Shown here: piece after piece, positions 1-8,976 of the stretch
How positions within the stretch are numbered: position 1 is the first letter of the stretch
Layout of the letters: every line of letters begins with the position of its first letter
NCBI GenBank assembly: GCA_938006335.1
Contig: CALLMF010000002.1
Coordinates: forward strand, 186,001-250,000
Length of the DNA stretch: 64,000 nucleotides
Source of the DNA: an uncultured Granulosicoccaceae bacterium
GTDB lineage: Bacteria; Pseudomonadota; Gammaproteobacteria; Granulosicoccales; Granulosicoccaceae
Reading direction: 5' to 3'
Translations under genes and position numbers: made by a program
The notes under the pieces: generated by a model
What the model saw: only the letters and a program-made list of their open reading frames with translations
What the model was told of the DNA's origin: nothing
Database searches by the model: none

Positions 1-331
1 GCGGAGCTTGCTGGAAGCCGCGGCCATCGACGGTGCCTCACCGTGGCATCGCTTTCGCACCATCGTCCTGCCACTGTTGTCGCCGACCACGTTCTTCCTG
101 TTGGTAATAAACGTGGTGTACGCCTTCTTCGAGACCTTTGGTGTCATACACACCATTACTGCCGGCGGCCCGGGACAGTCGACCATGATCATGGTCTACA
201 AGGTATACGCTGACGGTTTCGTGGGGCAGGACCTCGGATCTTCGGCCGCGCAGTCAGTGGTACTGATGTTGATTGTCGGCGTGCTCACGGTGGTGCAGTT
301 CCGATTTATCGAACGTCGAGTGCACTACTGA
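1..331 (+). CDS. ugpA: ABC transporter permease, UgpA-type (5' truncated by window edge)
   Basis: C-terminal ~110 residues of an inner-membrane permease of a binding-protein-dependent carbohydrate or glycerol-3-phosphate importer; reading enters the window in frame at base 2. The first residues hold the conserved EAA loop ([14 protein letters not shown]), which contacts the ATPase. Hydrophobic helices and a C-terminal ERRVHY typical of UgpA follow. The TGA stop overlaps the ATG of the next permease by one base, and the ATPase follows directly, so this is an ugpAEC-type operon. The substrate cannot be told from this fragment; the binding protein gene is outside the window. UgpA is the closest family, but other CUT1 sugar permeases look similar. 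Confidence 0.85.
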   Translation, partial: RSLLEAAAIDGASPWHRFRTIVLPLLSPTTFFLLVINVVYAFFETFGVIHTITAGGPGQSTMIMVYKVYADGFVGQDLGSSAAQSVVLMLIVGVLTVVQFRFIERRVHY

Positions 332-1167
332 TGGTGCGCAACAACTCGTTGGCGACCGTGCTGACGCACGTTCTGCTGATCATCGGCATCGGCATCATGT
401 GTCTGCCGATCTGGTTGACCTTTGTCGGCTCTACGGTGACGCGCGCGGAGATCGTGCATCCCCCCTTGCCGCTGTGGCCGGGCGACCAGTTCCTGACCAA
501 CTACCGAGAAGCCCTGTTTGGCGGACGTCAGGCGCCCGTGCTGCAGATGCTCTGGAACAGTGCCATCATGGCATTTGGCATTGCCGTCGGGAAGATCGCC
601 ATATCCTTGTTGTCGGCGTTTGCGATCGTCTACTTCCGCTTTCCGGGCCGCCAGCTGGTGTTCTGGACCATCTTCATGACACTGATGTTGCCGGTAGAGG
701 TCCGCATCGTGCCGACCTATGAGATTGCGGTGAATCTCAAGCTGCTCAACACCTATGCGGGCCTCATTCTTCCGCTGATCGCGTCGGCCACGGCCACGTT
801 CCTGTTTCGCCAGTTCTTCATGACCGTGCCGTCAGAACTGGCGGAGGCCGCTCGTATCGACGGTGCCGGGCCGATGAGATTTTTCAAGGATATCCTGCTG
901 CCGCTGTCGCGCACCAACATCGCGGCCCTGTTCGTCATCCTGTTCATCTACGGCTGGAATCAATACCTCTGGCCCTTGCTGATCACGACCGACCAGGACA
1001 TGAACACGATTGTCATGGGGATCAAGCGCATGATTCCCTCAGCGGACGACTACGGCAACTGGCCGGTGACCATGGCCACCGCAATACTCGCCATCCTGCC
1101 ACCGGCGCTGGTGGTGATATTCATGCAACGACTCTTCGTCAAGGGTCTGATCGAGAGCGAGAAATAG
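331..1167 (+). CDS. ugpE: ABC transporter permease, UgpE-type
   Basis: 278-residue inner-membrane permease, the second subunit of the CUT1 importer. About six hydrophobic segments are visible. The EAA loop lies near residues 172-190 (EAARIDGAGPMRFFKDI) and is followed by the usual LP and a C-terminal FMQRLFVKGLIESEK. Length and the final VKGLIEGAVK-like sequence match UgpE. The ATG at 331 overlaps the TGA of the upstream permease, and the stop is immediately followed by the ATPase start, indicating translational coupling of three subunits. Glycerol-3-phosphate or glycerophosphodiester uptake is the family role; actual substrate is inferred only. Confidence 0.88.
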   Translation: MVRNNSLATVLTHVLLIIGIGIMCLPIWLTFVGSTVTRAEIVHPPLPLWPGDQFLTNYREALFGGRQAPVLQMLWNSAIMAFGIAVGKIAISLLSAFAIVYFRFPGRQLVFWTIFMTLMLPVEVRIVPTYEIAVNLKLLNTYAGLILPLIASATATFLFRQFFMTVPSELAEAARIDGAGPMRFFKDILLPLSRTNIAALFVILFIYGWNQYLWPLLITTDQDMNTIVMGIKRMIPSADDYGNWPVTMATAILAILPPALVVIFMQRLFVKGLIESEK

Positions 1168-2283
1168 ATGGCTGCGGTATCGCTACACGACGTGCGAAAG
1201 CGCTACGGCAAGACAGATGTCATACACGGCATCGATCTCGACGTGAGTGATGGCGAGCTGATTGTGATCGTCGGGCCGAGTGGCTGCGGCAAGTCGACCC
1301 TGTTGCGCATGGTGGCAGGCCTTGAAGTCGTGACTGATGGAGAGATTCGTATCGGGGACCGCGTCGTCAACCGGGTCGAACCCAAGGACCGCGATATCGC
1401 GATGGTCTTCCAGACCTACGCTCTCTACCCGCACATGAGCGTCTTCGACAACATGGCCTACGGGCTGAAGATCGCAAAACTCTCCAAGGACGAAATTCAA
1501 CGGCGTGTCGACGAAGCCGCGCGTTTGCTGGAGCTCTCTGGGCTGCTGAGCCGCAAACCTGCAGCGCTGTCGGGCGGACAGCGCCAGCGTGTCGCCATGG
1601 GCCGTGCCATCGTCAGGCAACCTTCGGTATTCCTGTTTGATGAGCCGCTCTCCAACCTCGACGCCCTGTTACGCGTGCAGATGCGTCTGGAGATCAAGCA
1701 GCTGCAGCGCAGGCTGGGTATCACATCGCTCTACGTCACTCACGATCAGGTGGAAGCGATGACGCTGGCTGATCGTCTCGTCGTGATGAATGCAGGGGTG
1801 GCCGAGCAGATCGATTCACCCATGGCGGTGTATGCCAAGCCCGCAACACGTTTTGTTGCAGGCTTCATTGGCTCACCTGGCATGAACTTCATTGAAGGCG
1901 AGCTGCACGCGGGTCGCTTGCTTCTTGCCAACGGGGACGTCATCGTGCCCCGTGAAGCGCCTGTGCATTCCGGAGAGGTGACGGCGGGTGTGCGACCGGA
2001 AAATCTCGCTTTCGTGGAACCTCAAGCCGCTGACTTCTCCTTGCAAGTCGTCTCCGTGGAATCGCTGGGTGCAGAGACACTGGTACACGGCGTCGTGGCC
2101 GGGCGCTCAATGGCGTCGCAAGAGGGTAGCGACGTCATCGCCGGTGTGGCCGGCCGGTCGCTTGCCGTGCGTGCGGCGGGAACCCTTGATGTCACCGAAG
2201 GGGACACTGTCGGTTTGCAGGTCGCCCCGGGAGGCTGGCACTGGTTTGACAATACCTCGGGTCGCCGTATTCCAGAGGCCTGA
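1168..2283 (+). CDS. ugpC: ABC transporter ATP-binding protein, UgpC/MalK-type
   Basis: 371-residue cytoplasmic ATPase that powers the importer. Visible motifs are Walker [10 protein letters not shown] (about residues 36-44), Q-loop [13 protein letters not shown], signature LSGGQRQR (about 134-141), Walker [13 protein letters not shown] and the switch His in YVTHDQ. The C-terminal ~130 residues form the TOBE/regulatory extension of the CUT1 (MalK/UgpC) class (GVRPENLAF motif). The ATG follows the permease stop without a gap. It ends 10 bases before the convergent stop of the small gene downstream. Confidence 0.93.
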   Translation: MAAVSLHDVRKRYGKTDVIHGIDLDVSDGELIVIVGPSGCGKSTLLRMVAGLEVVTDGEIRIGDRVVNRVEPKDRDIAMVFQTYALYPHMSVFDNMAYGLKIAKLSKDEIQRRVDEAARLLELSGLLSRKPAALSGGQRQRVAMGRAIVRQPSVFLFDEPLSNLDALLRVQMRLEIKQLQRRLGITSLYVTHDQVEAMTLADRLVVMNAGVAEQIDSPMAVYAKPATRFVAGFIGSPGMNFIEGELHAGRLLLANGDVIVPREAPVHSGEVTAGVRPENLAFVEPQAADFSLQVVSVESLGAETLVHGVVAGRSMASQEGSDVIAGVAGRSLAVRAAGTLDVTEGDTVGLQVAPGGWHWFDNTSGRRIPEA

Positions 2284-2293
2284 GCGGTGGCCT

Positions 2294-2458
2294 TTACTCG
2301 GGCAGCGACCCACAAAAACCGCCTGCGCTGCTGGCTCCAGAGCCTAGTGCCACGATGGCAGGTTGCTGGTAGGGGTTAGGGGGCGATGCGATGTAGTCCG
2401 CCACGATCATGGCGACAAGCATCAACATGGCCAGGTTTGCGGGAACGCGTCGGGTCAT
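2294..2458 (-). CDS. 54-aa hydrophobic protein coupled to YeeE/YedE gene
   Basis: Small gene of 54 codons whose ATG (2456-2458) overlaps the TGA of the upstream YeeE/YedE gene in an ATGA arrangement, which suggests translational coupling. The product begins MTRRVPANLAMLMLVAMIVA, a basic N-terminus followed by one likely membrane helix, and has a Pro/Ser/Gly-rich tail ending GGFCGSLPE. I do not recognise the family. It could be a small accessory subunit of the sulfur channel. The alternative is a chance open frame, since it rests only on the overlap, the membrane-helix pattern and the lack of any other gene here. Confidence 0.5.
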   Translation of the reverse strand: MTRRVPANLAMLMLVAMIVADYIASPPNPYQQPAIVALGSGASSAGGFCGSLPE

Positions 2459-3567
2459 TGCCGTGGCTCCAGACCGAGGCGAGGGCGTAGCTGCACCCCG
2501 AGCATCGAACCGGCAAAGGCGGCGGCGAACCAGACCCAGCCATGCAGACTCCCTGTCGAGATACCGGAAAAGAAAGCGCCCACATTGCACCCGAACGCGA
2601 GGCGTGAGGAGTAGCCGAGCAGAAGACCGGCGACAGCAGTCGCAATCCATGCTCGCAGCGGAAGATTCGGCACACGGGAGGCGAGAGCTCCCCGTCGCCA
2701 GCTAGCCACCAGGTAGGCACCCAGCATGATGCCGATGTTGGTCAGCGAGGTGACGTCAAGCAGCACGTTCTCGTTGACTCGCGCAACACTCTCCGATGCT
2801 GACCAGAAGGCTGAGCCGGAGAGGTCTGCACCGAGGGCGGTCGCACCCTTGGCCGCCCATAAGCCAAGCCCGTACACCACGCCCCACGGTTGCCCAGCAA
2901 CCACAAGGTTGGCGAGTGCCAGAGCGGAGACGAGACACGCGGCAACAAGATGTCGAGTATGCAGACGGCGTTGGCCTGCAGCCCCGCAGCGGTGCAACAC
3001 CACCGCGACGGCAGCCAGTGCCGCAAGCGTTGCCGCCACGCCACTCCAGCCGGACACACCCACGGCCGGTAGAGAGCCAAGGTCGGTCCACCAGAAGAGG
3101 TGGTAGGCCCCGGCAAAGCTGCCGATGGCAAAGAAGGGGAGTGCCGCAAAGGAGACCGGATTGCCGGAACCGACATTGACCAGGGTGCCAGACCCGCAAC
3201 CGAGAACCACCTGCATCGCGATGCCAAACACGAAGGCCCCACCGATCATGGCCCAGCCGACGGGAGCAAGCGCGCCGGCAAGTTCTCCATTTCGCGCGGC
3301 GATCAATGGTAGTGCGACGACGGCGACCAGGCCGATCGCCAGCAGGTGGGCGTACATGCCGGAAGGTTCACGACGAAGGATCATCGCCCGCCAGGGACCT
3401 GCAAACCCGAACCGCAGCCCCTCGAGTGTCAGGCCAAAGCCCAGCCCAACCGCCAGCAGCAGGCCCTGGCGCACTCCCACCAGGATCATCACTGCCAGCA
3501 CGACGGCAACAGCCGTCACTATCAAGCCCGTGCGCCGCGGCCATACCGCAACTGCCACACTTTCCAT
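2455..3567 (-). CDS. YeeE/YedE-family sulfur (thiosulfate) transport protein
   Basis: 370-residue polytopic inner-membrane protein with two copies of the YeeE/YedE repeat. The conserved Cys-containing loops are VVLGCGSGTLVNVGSGN in the first half and RLAFGCNVGAFFSGISTGSLHGW near the C-terminus. Members of the family (TsuA/YeeE) import thiosulfate or related sulfur species through a Cys-lined path. ATG at 3565-3567 is preferred to the GTG one codon upstream. A periplasmic rhodanese gene lies 91 bases upstream on the same strand and a 54-aa gene overlaps the stop, so this looks like a small sulfur operon. The exact substrate is not determined. Confidence 0.88.
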   Translation of the reverse strand: MESVAVAVWPRRTGLIVTAVAVVLAVMILVGVRQGLLLAVGLGFGLTLEGLRFGFAGPWRAMILRREPSGMYAHLLAIGLVAVVALPLIAARNGELAGALAPVGWAMIGGAFVFGIAMQVVLGCGSGTLVNVGSGNPVSFAALPFFAIGSFAGAYHLFWWTDLGSLPAVGVSGWSGVAATLAALAAVAVVLHRCGAAGQRRLHTRHLVAACLVSALALANLVVAGQPWGVVYGLGLWAAKGATALGADLSGSAFWSASESVARVNENVLLDVTSLTNIGIMLGAYLVASWRRGALASRVPNLPLRAWIATAVAGLLLGYSSRLAFGCNVGAFFSGISTGSLHGWVWFAAAFAGSMLGVQLRPRLGLEPRQ

Positions 3568-3658
3568 CACGCTATCTCGTCAACACAACGCAGTCGATGA
3601 TGACGCATGCGCGAAGACCTGTCTTGAGGGTGACTGTTTGATCAGCCACCCCCAATGC

Positions 3659-4585
3659 TTAGCCGCCAGTGACCTTGTTCAGGAAGTTGCCGATCAGGCC
3701 CGGCGCGTTTTCGACGTCGTGGCCGGCGTTGGTGTATTCGACCATGGAGCCGGGGTAGAGCTTCACGTTGTCCACGCCAGCGACTTCAGAAAGCGCAAAC
3801 CAGTTGGTGGCTGCCCAGTGTCCGGTGTTGCAGAAGCTCACGATGTCCTGACCTTCGTTGACCCCGAGCTGTTCGAGCAAGGGGTTGGCATCGATCGAAT
3901 TTTGCAGCACCGGCGTATCGGTGTTGAAGAATGCGGTGTACGACTGATTGTCGGCACCCGGCAGTGTTCCCGGCTTGGCGGCGGCCGGATGTGCTTTTGT
4001 GCCCTCGTAGAACTCAGGAGTCCGCGCGTCCAGCAGCAAGGCATCCACTTCGCCACGGGTCGCGGCAACCACCGCTTCACTGTCAGCGGTCCACTGGTCT
4101 GAGAAGGTGATCTCAAGCTCGGTGGGCGCTGGTACGGTCGGCTGATCTTCCAGTGAGTATCCAGCAGCTTCCCAGCTGACTACGCCACCGTTGAGGATGG
4201 ACAGATCCTGAAAGCCTGAGGACTTCAAGGTCCAGTACACCCGCGCCGCCGCACCGAAGTCAGTGTCGGTCTTGCCTTCCGGAACGATCACGATGGGGCG
4301 ATCGAGCTCAAGGCCGAGCACCTCATAGCGTTCCTCGAGAGTGGCAACGTCCAGCAGCTGCCCGGGGTTCTCGGCCGGGCCACGGAACAGGCCGTAGGGG
4401 GCTGAGATGGCGCCGTCGATATGGCCTTTTGCGTACGCATCGCCGCGGATGTCCAGAACTATGGCGTCGGACGTGTCGAGTGCGGGTTCCAGGTCCTCGG
4501 GGGTGACCAGCGGGCCGAATGTAGCTGCGTGTGCCGGCAAGGCCGCCGCGAGGCTGAGGGCGGTGGTGGCAATCAATCGATTCAT
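3659..4585 (-). CDS. Periplasmic tandem-domain rhodanese-like sulfurtransferase
   Basis: 308 residues. The N-terminus MNRLIATTALSLAAALPAHA is a Sec signal peptide with an AHA cleavage motif, so the protein should be periplasmic. Two rhodanese modules follow. The first (about residues 30-150) has the DIRGDAYAKGHIDGAISAPY entry motif but no Cys at the active-site loop (IVIVPEGKTD). The second (about 170-300) has LLLDARTPEFYEG and an active-site loop with Cys, SFCNTGHWAATNWF. This is the usual inactive-plus-active arrangement. It probably transfers sulfane sulfur in the periplasm, next to the YeeE/YedE channel encoded downstream. Confidence 0.88.
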   Translation of the reverse strand: MNRLIATTALSLAAALPAHAATFGPLVTPEDLEPALDTSDAIVLDIRGDAYAKGHIDGAISAPYGLFRGPAENPGQLLDVATLEERYEVLGLELDRPIVIVPEGKTDTDFGAAARVYWTLKSSGFQDLSILNGGVVSWEAAGYSLEDQPTVPAPTELEITFSDQWTADSEAVVAATRGEVDALLLDARTPEFYEGTKAHPAAAKPGTLPGADNQSYTAFFNTDTPVLQNSIDANPLLEQLGVNEGQDIVSFCNTGHWAATNWFALSEVAGVDNVKLYPGSMVEYTNAGHDVENAPGLIGNFLNKVTGG

Positions 4586-4781
4586 GGGGAAGGGGATCTA
4601 TTCAATGTGAGTTATGGCAAAGCTAATGCCGAAAGGTTCAGTAGGCAAAGATCGTTTCTGCATATGCTTATTCACCGGCTGCTCCCTGGGTCGCCGCTCG
4701 ATTTTTCGCGCCCCGCGGCATCCGCAGCTTTGATGGCATGCTTCAGGGTCTCGGGTAACGGCGATCAGTGAGGTGCACGGC

Positions 4782-5534
4782 ATGTCGAAGTCTTCTCGAC
4801 CCATCGCGGGTTTCGCGACGGATGCGTTCAGCGACAAGACCGTGGTGGTCACCGGGGCAGGGCGTGGGATCGGCGAATCGGTTGCGCAAGCCTTCCAGCA
4901 CTGCGGAGCGACGGTGCTGGCCCATCCAGGCAGGGAGGGAGGCGATCTTGGCGCGGACTTCACCCGGCGAGACGGTCAGGATCACTTCGCCGATGAAATC
5001 CTCGCGAGGACTGATCGGGTCGATGTTCTGGTCAACAATGCCGGCACGATGTTCGGCCGTTTTCCCGCCGACACGCTCCGGGACGAGGACTACGATCGCA
5101 TCGTCGAACTCAATCAGACTGCTCCAGTGCGTATCACGCGAGCGCTGCTGCCGGCCATCAGAACGGCAGCTGCGGCCTCAGGTGATGCATCGATCATCAA
5201 CACGGTGTCCATTTCTGCGGCGACCGGCGGTAGCCCGGGGTCATCGATCTATTCGGCCAGCAAGGCTTTTGTGTCGACGTGGACGCGCGCTCTCGCACGC
5301 GAGCTTGCAGAAGCGGGTATCCGCTCGAACGCGGTGTCCCCCGGTGTCATCGACACTGATTTTCATTCACGCTATTCGAGTCTGGAGAAGCTGGAAAAGA
5401 CGCGTACCGCCATTCCACTACAACGCCTCGGGAGCCCGGAGGACTGCGTCGCATCCTTTCTCTTTCTGGCGAGCGCTGCCATGTCCGGCTACATCACCGG
5501 GCAGGTGATGGAAATCAATGGCGGACAGCGATGA
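4782..5534 (+). CDS. Short-chain dehydrogenase/reductase (SDR)
   Basis: 250-residue classical SDR with Rossmann fold. Visible are the cofactor motif VTGAGRGIGES near residue 25, NNAGTMFG, the catalytic Ser region (NTVSISAATGG), YSASKAF with catalytic Tyr and Lys, and the C-terminal ITGQVMEINGG. An NAD(P)-dependent oxidoreductase is certain; the substrate is not. ATG 4782 is chosen over GTG 4773 because GAGG lies about 9 bases upstream. It stands alone, divergent from the rhodanese gene (about 196 bases apart) and convergent with the M23 gene. Confidence 0.88.
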   Translation: MSKSSRPIAGFATDAFSDKTVVVTGAGRGIGESVAQAFQHCGATVLAHPGREGGDLGADFTRRDGQDHFADEILARTDRVDVLVNNAGTMFGRFPADTLRDEDYDRIVELNQTAPVRITRALLPAIRTAAAASGDASIINTVSISAATGGSPGSSIYSASKAFVSTWTRALARELAEAGIRSNAVSPGVIDTDFHSRYSSLEKLEKTRTAIPLQRLGSPEDCVASFLFLASAAMSGYITGQVMEINGGQR

Positions 5535-5642
5535 GCATTTGTGGACGTGGACGAACTACCGGAAGCGGTTCGGATCGGCCATGAAAGGGAGGCGCGATTT
5601 TTCTCGGCGTGGTGCCCGGACCGTCACATGATCGGACCACTC

Positions 5643-6353
5643 TCAGCTCGCGGGCGAAGCAGCGATTGGCGGGGAGGTGAACAACGGGTTGACATGCCTG
5701 CCTTTGTAGGTGAGCTCATAATGCAAGTGTGCCCCTGTCGAACGGCCGGTGTTGCCTACGGCTCCGACTTGTTGTCCCCGGGACACTCGTGAGCCGACCT
5801 CTATGCCGTCATGAAATGCGGCCAGGTGGGCGTACAAGGACACAAAGCCGTTGTCGTGCTGGATTTTCATCACATTGCCGAAAGAGCTACTGAACCGTCG
5901 CTCGATCACTTCGCCGCTTCCTGAGGCATAGATCGGTGTGCCTGCAGGAGCCGCGTAGTCGATTCCCTTGTGAAACTTCGGGAAACCAATCCAGCTGCTG
6001 GGGTTTCGGCGCTTGCCGTAGGTCGAGGACAGGCGACCCTCAGCGACAGGCTTGCGCATCAAGGTGTGCGGCACCTGATCACGAGCGATGTCGGCGAACA
6101 TCTCCTCGCTTCCACTATCCGAGCTGCCTCCGCCGCTGCTCAGGTTCTTGACCGCACCGGCACCACTGCTTGCACCTTTCTTGATTGCCCCGGCAGCCGC
6201 AGACCCGGCACTTGCGATTGCTTTTGCACTGGATTGGGCACCGCTCTTGACGGTGCCCATGAATCCCGAGTTGCTTCCATCTCCGCCGGACGCACAACCG
6301 ATGAGCATCACCAGTGTCAGTGATACCGCCACACTCTTACAACGTAAAGCCAC
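5643..6353 (-). CDS. M23-family (LytM-type) peptidase lipoprotein
   Basis: 236 residues. A signal peptide with lipobox (LVMLIGCASG) implies lipid attachment. A low-complexity Ser/Gly/Ala linker (about residues 25-80) precedes an M23 domain (about 100-225). The domain has HKGIDYAAPAGTPI, the YAHL motif and GNTGRSTGAHLHYEL. The HxxxD and HxH zinc-ligand motifs are present, so it is likely an active peptidoglycan endopeptidase rather than a degenerate activator. The start is GTG at 6353; no stronger start is seen upstream of the signal peptide. It has no operon partners. Confidence 0.88.
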   Translation of the reverse strand: MALRCKSVAVSLTLVMLIGCASGGDGSNSGFMGTVKSGAQSSAKAIASAGSAAAGAIKKGASSGAGAVKNLSSGGGSSDSGSEEMFADIARDQVPHTLMRKPVAEGRLSSTYGKRRNPSSWIGFPKFHKGIDYAAPAGTPIYASGSGEVIERRFSSSFGNVMKIQHDNGFVSLYAHLAAFHDGIEVGSRVSRGQQVGAVGNTGRSTGAHLHYELTYKGRHVNPLFTSPPIAASPAS

Positions 6354-6733
6354 GTCAGGGTCCCTTGCTTGTCTGCGCCATCACCGCTAGTCAAACGTCT
6401 AGCGAGAGAGCTTGAATTGAACAGCTCGGGGTGCATCCTGCAAAGCACCACCGATCAATCAGAGCACCGGCACAGACCTCCTGAACGTACCCGGCAACCG
6501 CGACCATCCAAGAGGCGCCGCAGCGTCGAACGTCGCAAGCGCATGCTCGCGGCACCATTATTATTCGCTTGCCGCGGAGTTGTCCAGTCTCATTTGCATG
6601 ACGCAGGTGGCGAAATCGGGAATGTGCAATGCATCGCGTGGTCACGGTGGCCGAGTCGCTGCACTGGCCCTTGGCCTCCAGATAAAAAAACTGCCACACT
6701 ACAGCTGTTTTCCGTACCGCTGATTCTCCTGAG
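6354..6733. other. 380-base non-coding interval
   Basis: Divergent region between the M23 lipoprotein gene and the peptidoglycan-binding lipoprotein gene. Open frames here have no recognisable protein features and look like shadows. The only structure I see is a 7-bp inverted repeat, CGCGGCA/TGCCGCG, with an AT-rich 15-base spacer at 6548-6576. It could be a protein-binding site or weak hairpin. Promoters for both flanking genes presumably lie here, but I cannot place them. Confidence 0.4.
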
Positions 6734-7132
6734 ATGTCGGAGCGACCCTTTCTCGGCATGAACCCGATCCATTCCAACGATGATCGTCGAGCTGCAGGAT
6801 GCGTTCGGTCGGCTCTGGATCGGAGGTCATGTCTTTCGGCGATGCTTGTCGCAACACTGCTGGTGTCCGGGTGTGCCACGGTCGATGATCTGAAGGGCAG
6901 ATTCGTACCCGGTAGCACAGCCTCTACCGACGACGCCGGGGATTCCCTGGTCGCCGACATCGAACGAGGTCTACGTGAACTCGGGTATTCACCCGGCACC
7001 GTCGATGGCTACCTGGATATACGAACCGAGGCGGCCATACAGGACTTTCAACTCGACCACGACTTGCGCATCGACGGTCGTGCAACGCCTGAACTTCTCA
7101 AGGCGTTGGAAGCGATGAAGAGCGATAGCTAG
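6734..7132 (+). CDS. Putative lipoprotein with peptidoglycan-binding domain
   Basis: 132 residues. A long basic N-terminus is followed by a signal-like segment and lipobox, SAMLVATLLVSGCATVDD. The C-terminal ~65 residues match the PG_binding_1 fold: IERGLRELGYSPGTVDGYLD, then TEAAIQDFQLDHDLRIDGRATPELL (shown here in two parts of the domain). This suggests an outer-membrane or envelope lipoprotein that binds cell-wall glycan. The lipobox lies about 48 residues from the first ATG, so the true start may be the internal ATG at codon 9 or later. It sits 14 bases before the AsmA gene and may be cotranscribed. Confidence 0.75.
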   Translation: MSERPFLGMNPIHSNDDRRAAGCVRSALDRRSCLSAMLVATLLVSGCATVDDLKGRFVPGSTASTDDAGDSLVADIERGLRELGYSPGTVDGYLDIRTEAAIQDFQLDHDLRIDGRATPELLKALEAMKSDS

Positions 7133-7146
7133 CTGACGCTTCTCCC

Positions 7147-8976
7147 ATGCCCCATCGCAGAGGCCTTGCATGGTTGATTGGTGCTGTCGTTGTTATGGTA
7201 GCGATCCCACTGCTGGTTGTTTCGATCTACGTCAGAACCGACGCGTTCAACAGAAAGCTCAATGAAACGCTTGTCGAACTGACCAATGGGTCGATCGAGC
7301 TGAGCGAGTCGGTCGAGGTCAGTCAGTGGCTACCCCAGCTGAAGTTGTCGCTACCTGGTGCCAAGCTGCGCACTCAGGGTGTGTTGCGCCGAGCGCGTTT
7401 CTCGGGGCTTGAGCTGGATACCAGCGTGCTTGCAGTGTTGTCTCGCGGAGCGCGCGGATCTGCCGTACTCCGTATCGCGGATGCAAGTCTGATCGTTTCT
7501 TCGTCGAACACTGAGTCCAGTTCCGGTGGTGCCGATGCTGCCGACGCGATGGCCACGATATTTGACGTGGCAGAAAACACTGTCAGTTCTCCAGTGTTGG
7601 GAATGCGAGCTCTGCTGCAGATCGACGAACTCGACTTGCTGGTGCGCGACTCTCAACGGCGTACATCGCGCTTTACGCTGACCGATGTGCAGCTGTCAGC
7701 GACCGAGTCAGCAGTAGAGCTTCACTCGCATGTTGATCACGGCAATTCACCCACACCGCTGTCAGTTGTGGTCCGTGATATCCGGGCGAAGTCGGATGAA
7801 CTTGCAGCGTCCGTGCAAATCCAGCACGGGGCACAAGATAGTGAGACATCCTTTGCGAGCATACTGAGTTTCACTCCCGACTCGTTGACAGTGCGGAGCA
7901 TCGAGGTCAACGATGCTGCTCTTGAGGCGATGGGTGAGTTGACGTTGATCCAGGCAGATCATGCGTTTGATATCGATGGTGCGATAACGATTCAATCGCT
8001 GCTTCCTCTCGAACTGTATTCGCGATTGAGCAAGGCCGAGGAAGTGCCAGCTGCCCGGTTGTTCAGCTACACGCCGATCGGTTGGAAGATTCCTCGAGAC
8101 GTCTCCGGGACCATCGATGTACGTTTCGGTTCAGTGAACGTGGGGGATATATCGGTCCTCGACGGTGATACGACCTTGTCGTTCAAGGACGGTGTCGGCT
8201 CGCTGCGCGCAGATGAGCTTGTGTTGTTTGGTGGTGTAGCCCGGCTCGGTGTCGACGTCGACTCTCGCGCGGAGCTGCAAACCGGTATGAGCCTGCGCAT
8301 CGATGCGACTGATCTGGAACTGGACCGCTTCAGGTTGCCCGACGACGAAGGTCCCGTGATCAACACGGGAAAGGCTGACCTCATCGTGTCGCTTCGCGGT
8401 AGCGGATCGTCACCTGGAATGATCGCCTCATCGATCGATGGCTATGTGCTTGCGGCCGTTGAGGACGCCGAGTTCAATCGCCGATACTCGACAGCCATTG
8501 ACCGTGGTCTGGTGACCTGGGGTCTGGAGCGTCTGTCACTCATATCCAGCCGGATGACCGAACAGGACACGGGAGCTCGACTCAGTGACCGCCTGTCCAT
8601 TGATTGTGCTGCATTGCGCATGTACCTGAACGATGGTCGCGCCGAAGTCAGCAACGGTGCGATATTCGAGTTGCCGGATAACACGCTCTACAGTTCGGGC
8701 TACATTGATCTGCGTACCGAGAAGCTGGGCTTCGCTTTTCGTACCCGACGCAAGAGCTTGTTTGACTGGAGCGCGATTTCCATCGTCAAGTACCTTGAAT
8801 TGGGCGGCACTCTGGTGTCACCCACCATCGATCTCAACGAAGGCGAGTTGGTCAAGCAGGGCGTGCTGACCGCATCGTCGGCTGCGTGGGGGCCGCTGCC
8901 ATCATTGGTCTACAAGCTGGGTGAGGCGGGTTTGCGTAATCGTGGTTCAATGGAATGCGTGCGTTCCATAGACTGA
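7147..8976 (+). CDS. AsmA-family protein
   Basis: 609 residues. One N-terminal membrane helix (LAWLIGAVVVMVAIPLLVVS) is followed by a large beta-rich domain typical of AsmA-like envelope proteins, which are proposed to take part in phospholipid transport or outer-membrane assembly. The C-terminal half has the AsmA_2-type sequence: repeated LEVSLRGSG-like strands, then YSSGYIDLRTEKLGFAF and a final conserved LGGTLVSPTI. Length is close to the family's shorter members. The stop overlaps the 3' end of the convergent DUF2817 gene by about 30 bases. Confidence 0.82.
   Translation: MPHRRGLAWLIGAVVVMVAIPLLVVSIYVRTDAFNRKLNETLVELTNGSIELSESVEVSQWLPQLKLSLPGAKLRTQGVLRRARFSGLELDTSVLAVLSRGARGSAVLRIADASLIVSSSNTESSSGGADAADAMATIFDVAENTVSSPVLGMRALLQIDELDLLVRDSQRRTSRFTLTDVQLSATESAVELHSHVDHGNSPTPLSVVVRDIRAKSDELAASVQIQHGAQDSETSFASILSFTPDSLTVRSIEVNDAALEAMGELTLIQADHAFDIDGAITIQSLLPLELYSRLSKAEEVPAARLFSYTPIGWKIPRDVSGTIDVRFGSVNVGDISVLDGDTTLSFKDGVGSLRADELVLFGGVARLGVDVDSRAELQTGMSLRIDATDLELDRFRLPDDEGPVINTGKADLIVSLRGSGSSPGMIASSIDGYVLAAVEDAEFNRRYSTAIDRGLVTWGLERLSLISSRMTEQDTGARLSDRLSIDCAALRMYLNDGRAEVSNGAIFELPDNTLYSSGYIDLRTEKLGFAFRTRRKSLFDWSAISIVKYLELGGTLVSPTIDLNEGELVKQGVLTASSAAWGPLPSLVYKLGEAGLRNRGSMECVRSID

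Noticed and set aside
3125-4102. 325-codon plus-strand frame opposite the YeeE and rhodanese genes
   Set aside because: It spans the gap between two clear minus-strand genes, and its composition shows no domain or membrane pattern.
5541-5792. 83-codon plus-strand open frame after the SDR gene
   Set aside because: It overlaps the well-supported M23 lipoprotein on the other strand and has no recognisable protein features.
6391-6999. 202-codon minus-strand frame across 6391-6999
   Set aside because: It runs antisense to the peptidoglycan-binding lipoprotein, with composition typical of a high-GC shadow frame.
8947-8976. Frameshift at the overlap of the AsmA and DUF2817 genes
   Set aside because: Both proteins have complete family C-termini; the ~30-base overlap is an ordinary convergent overlap.
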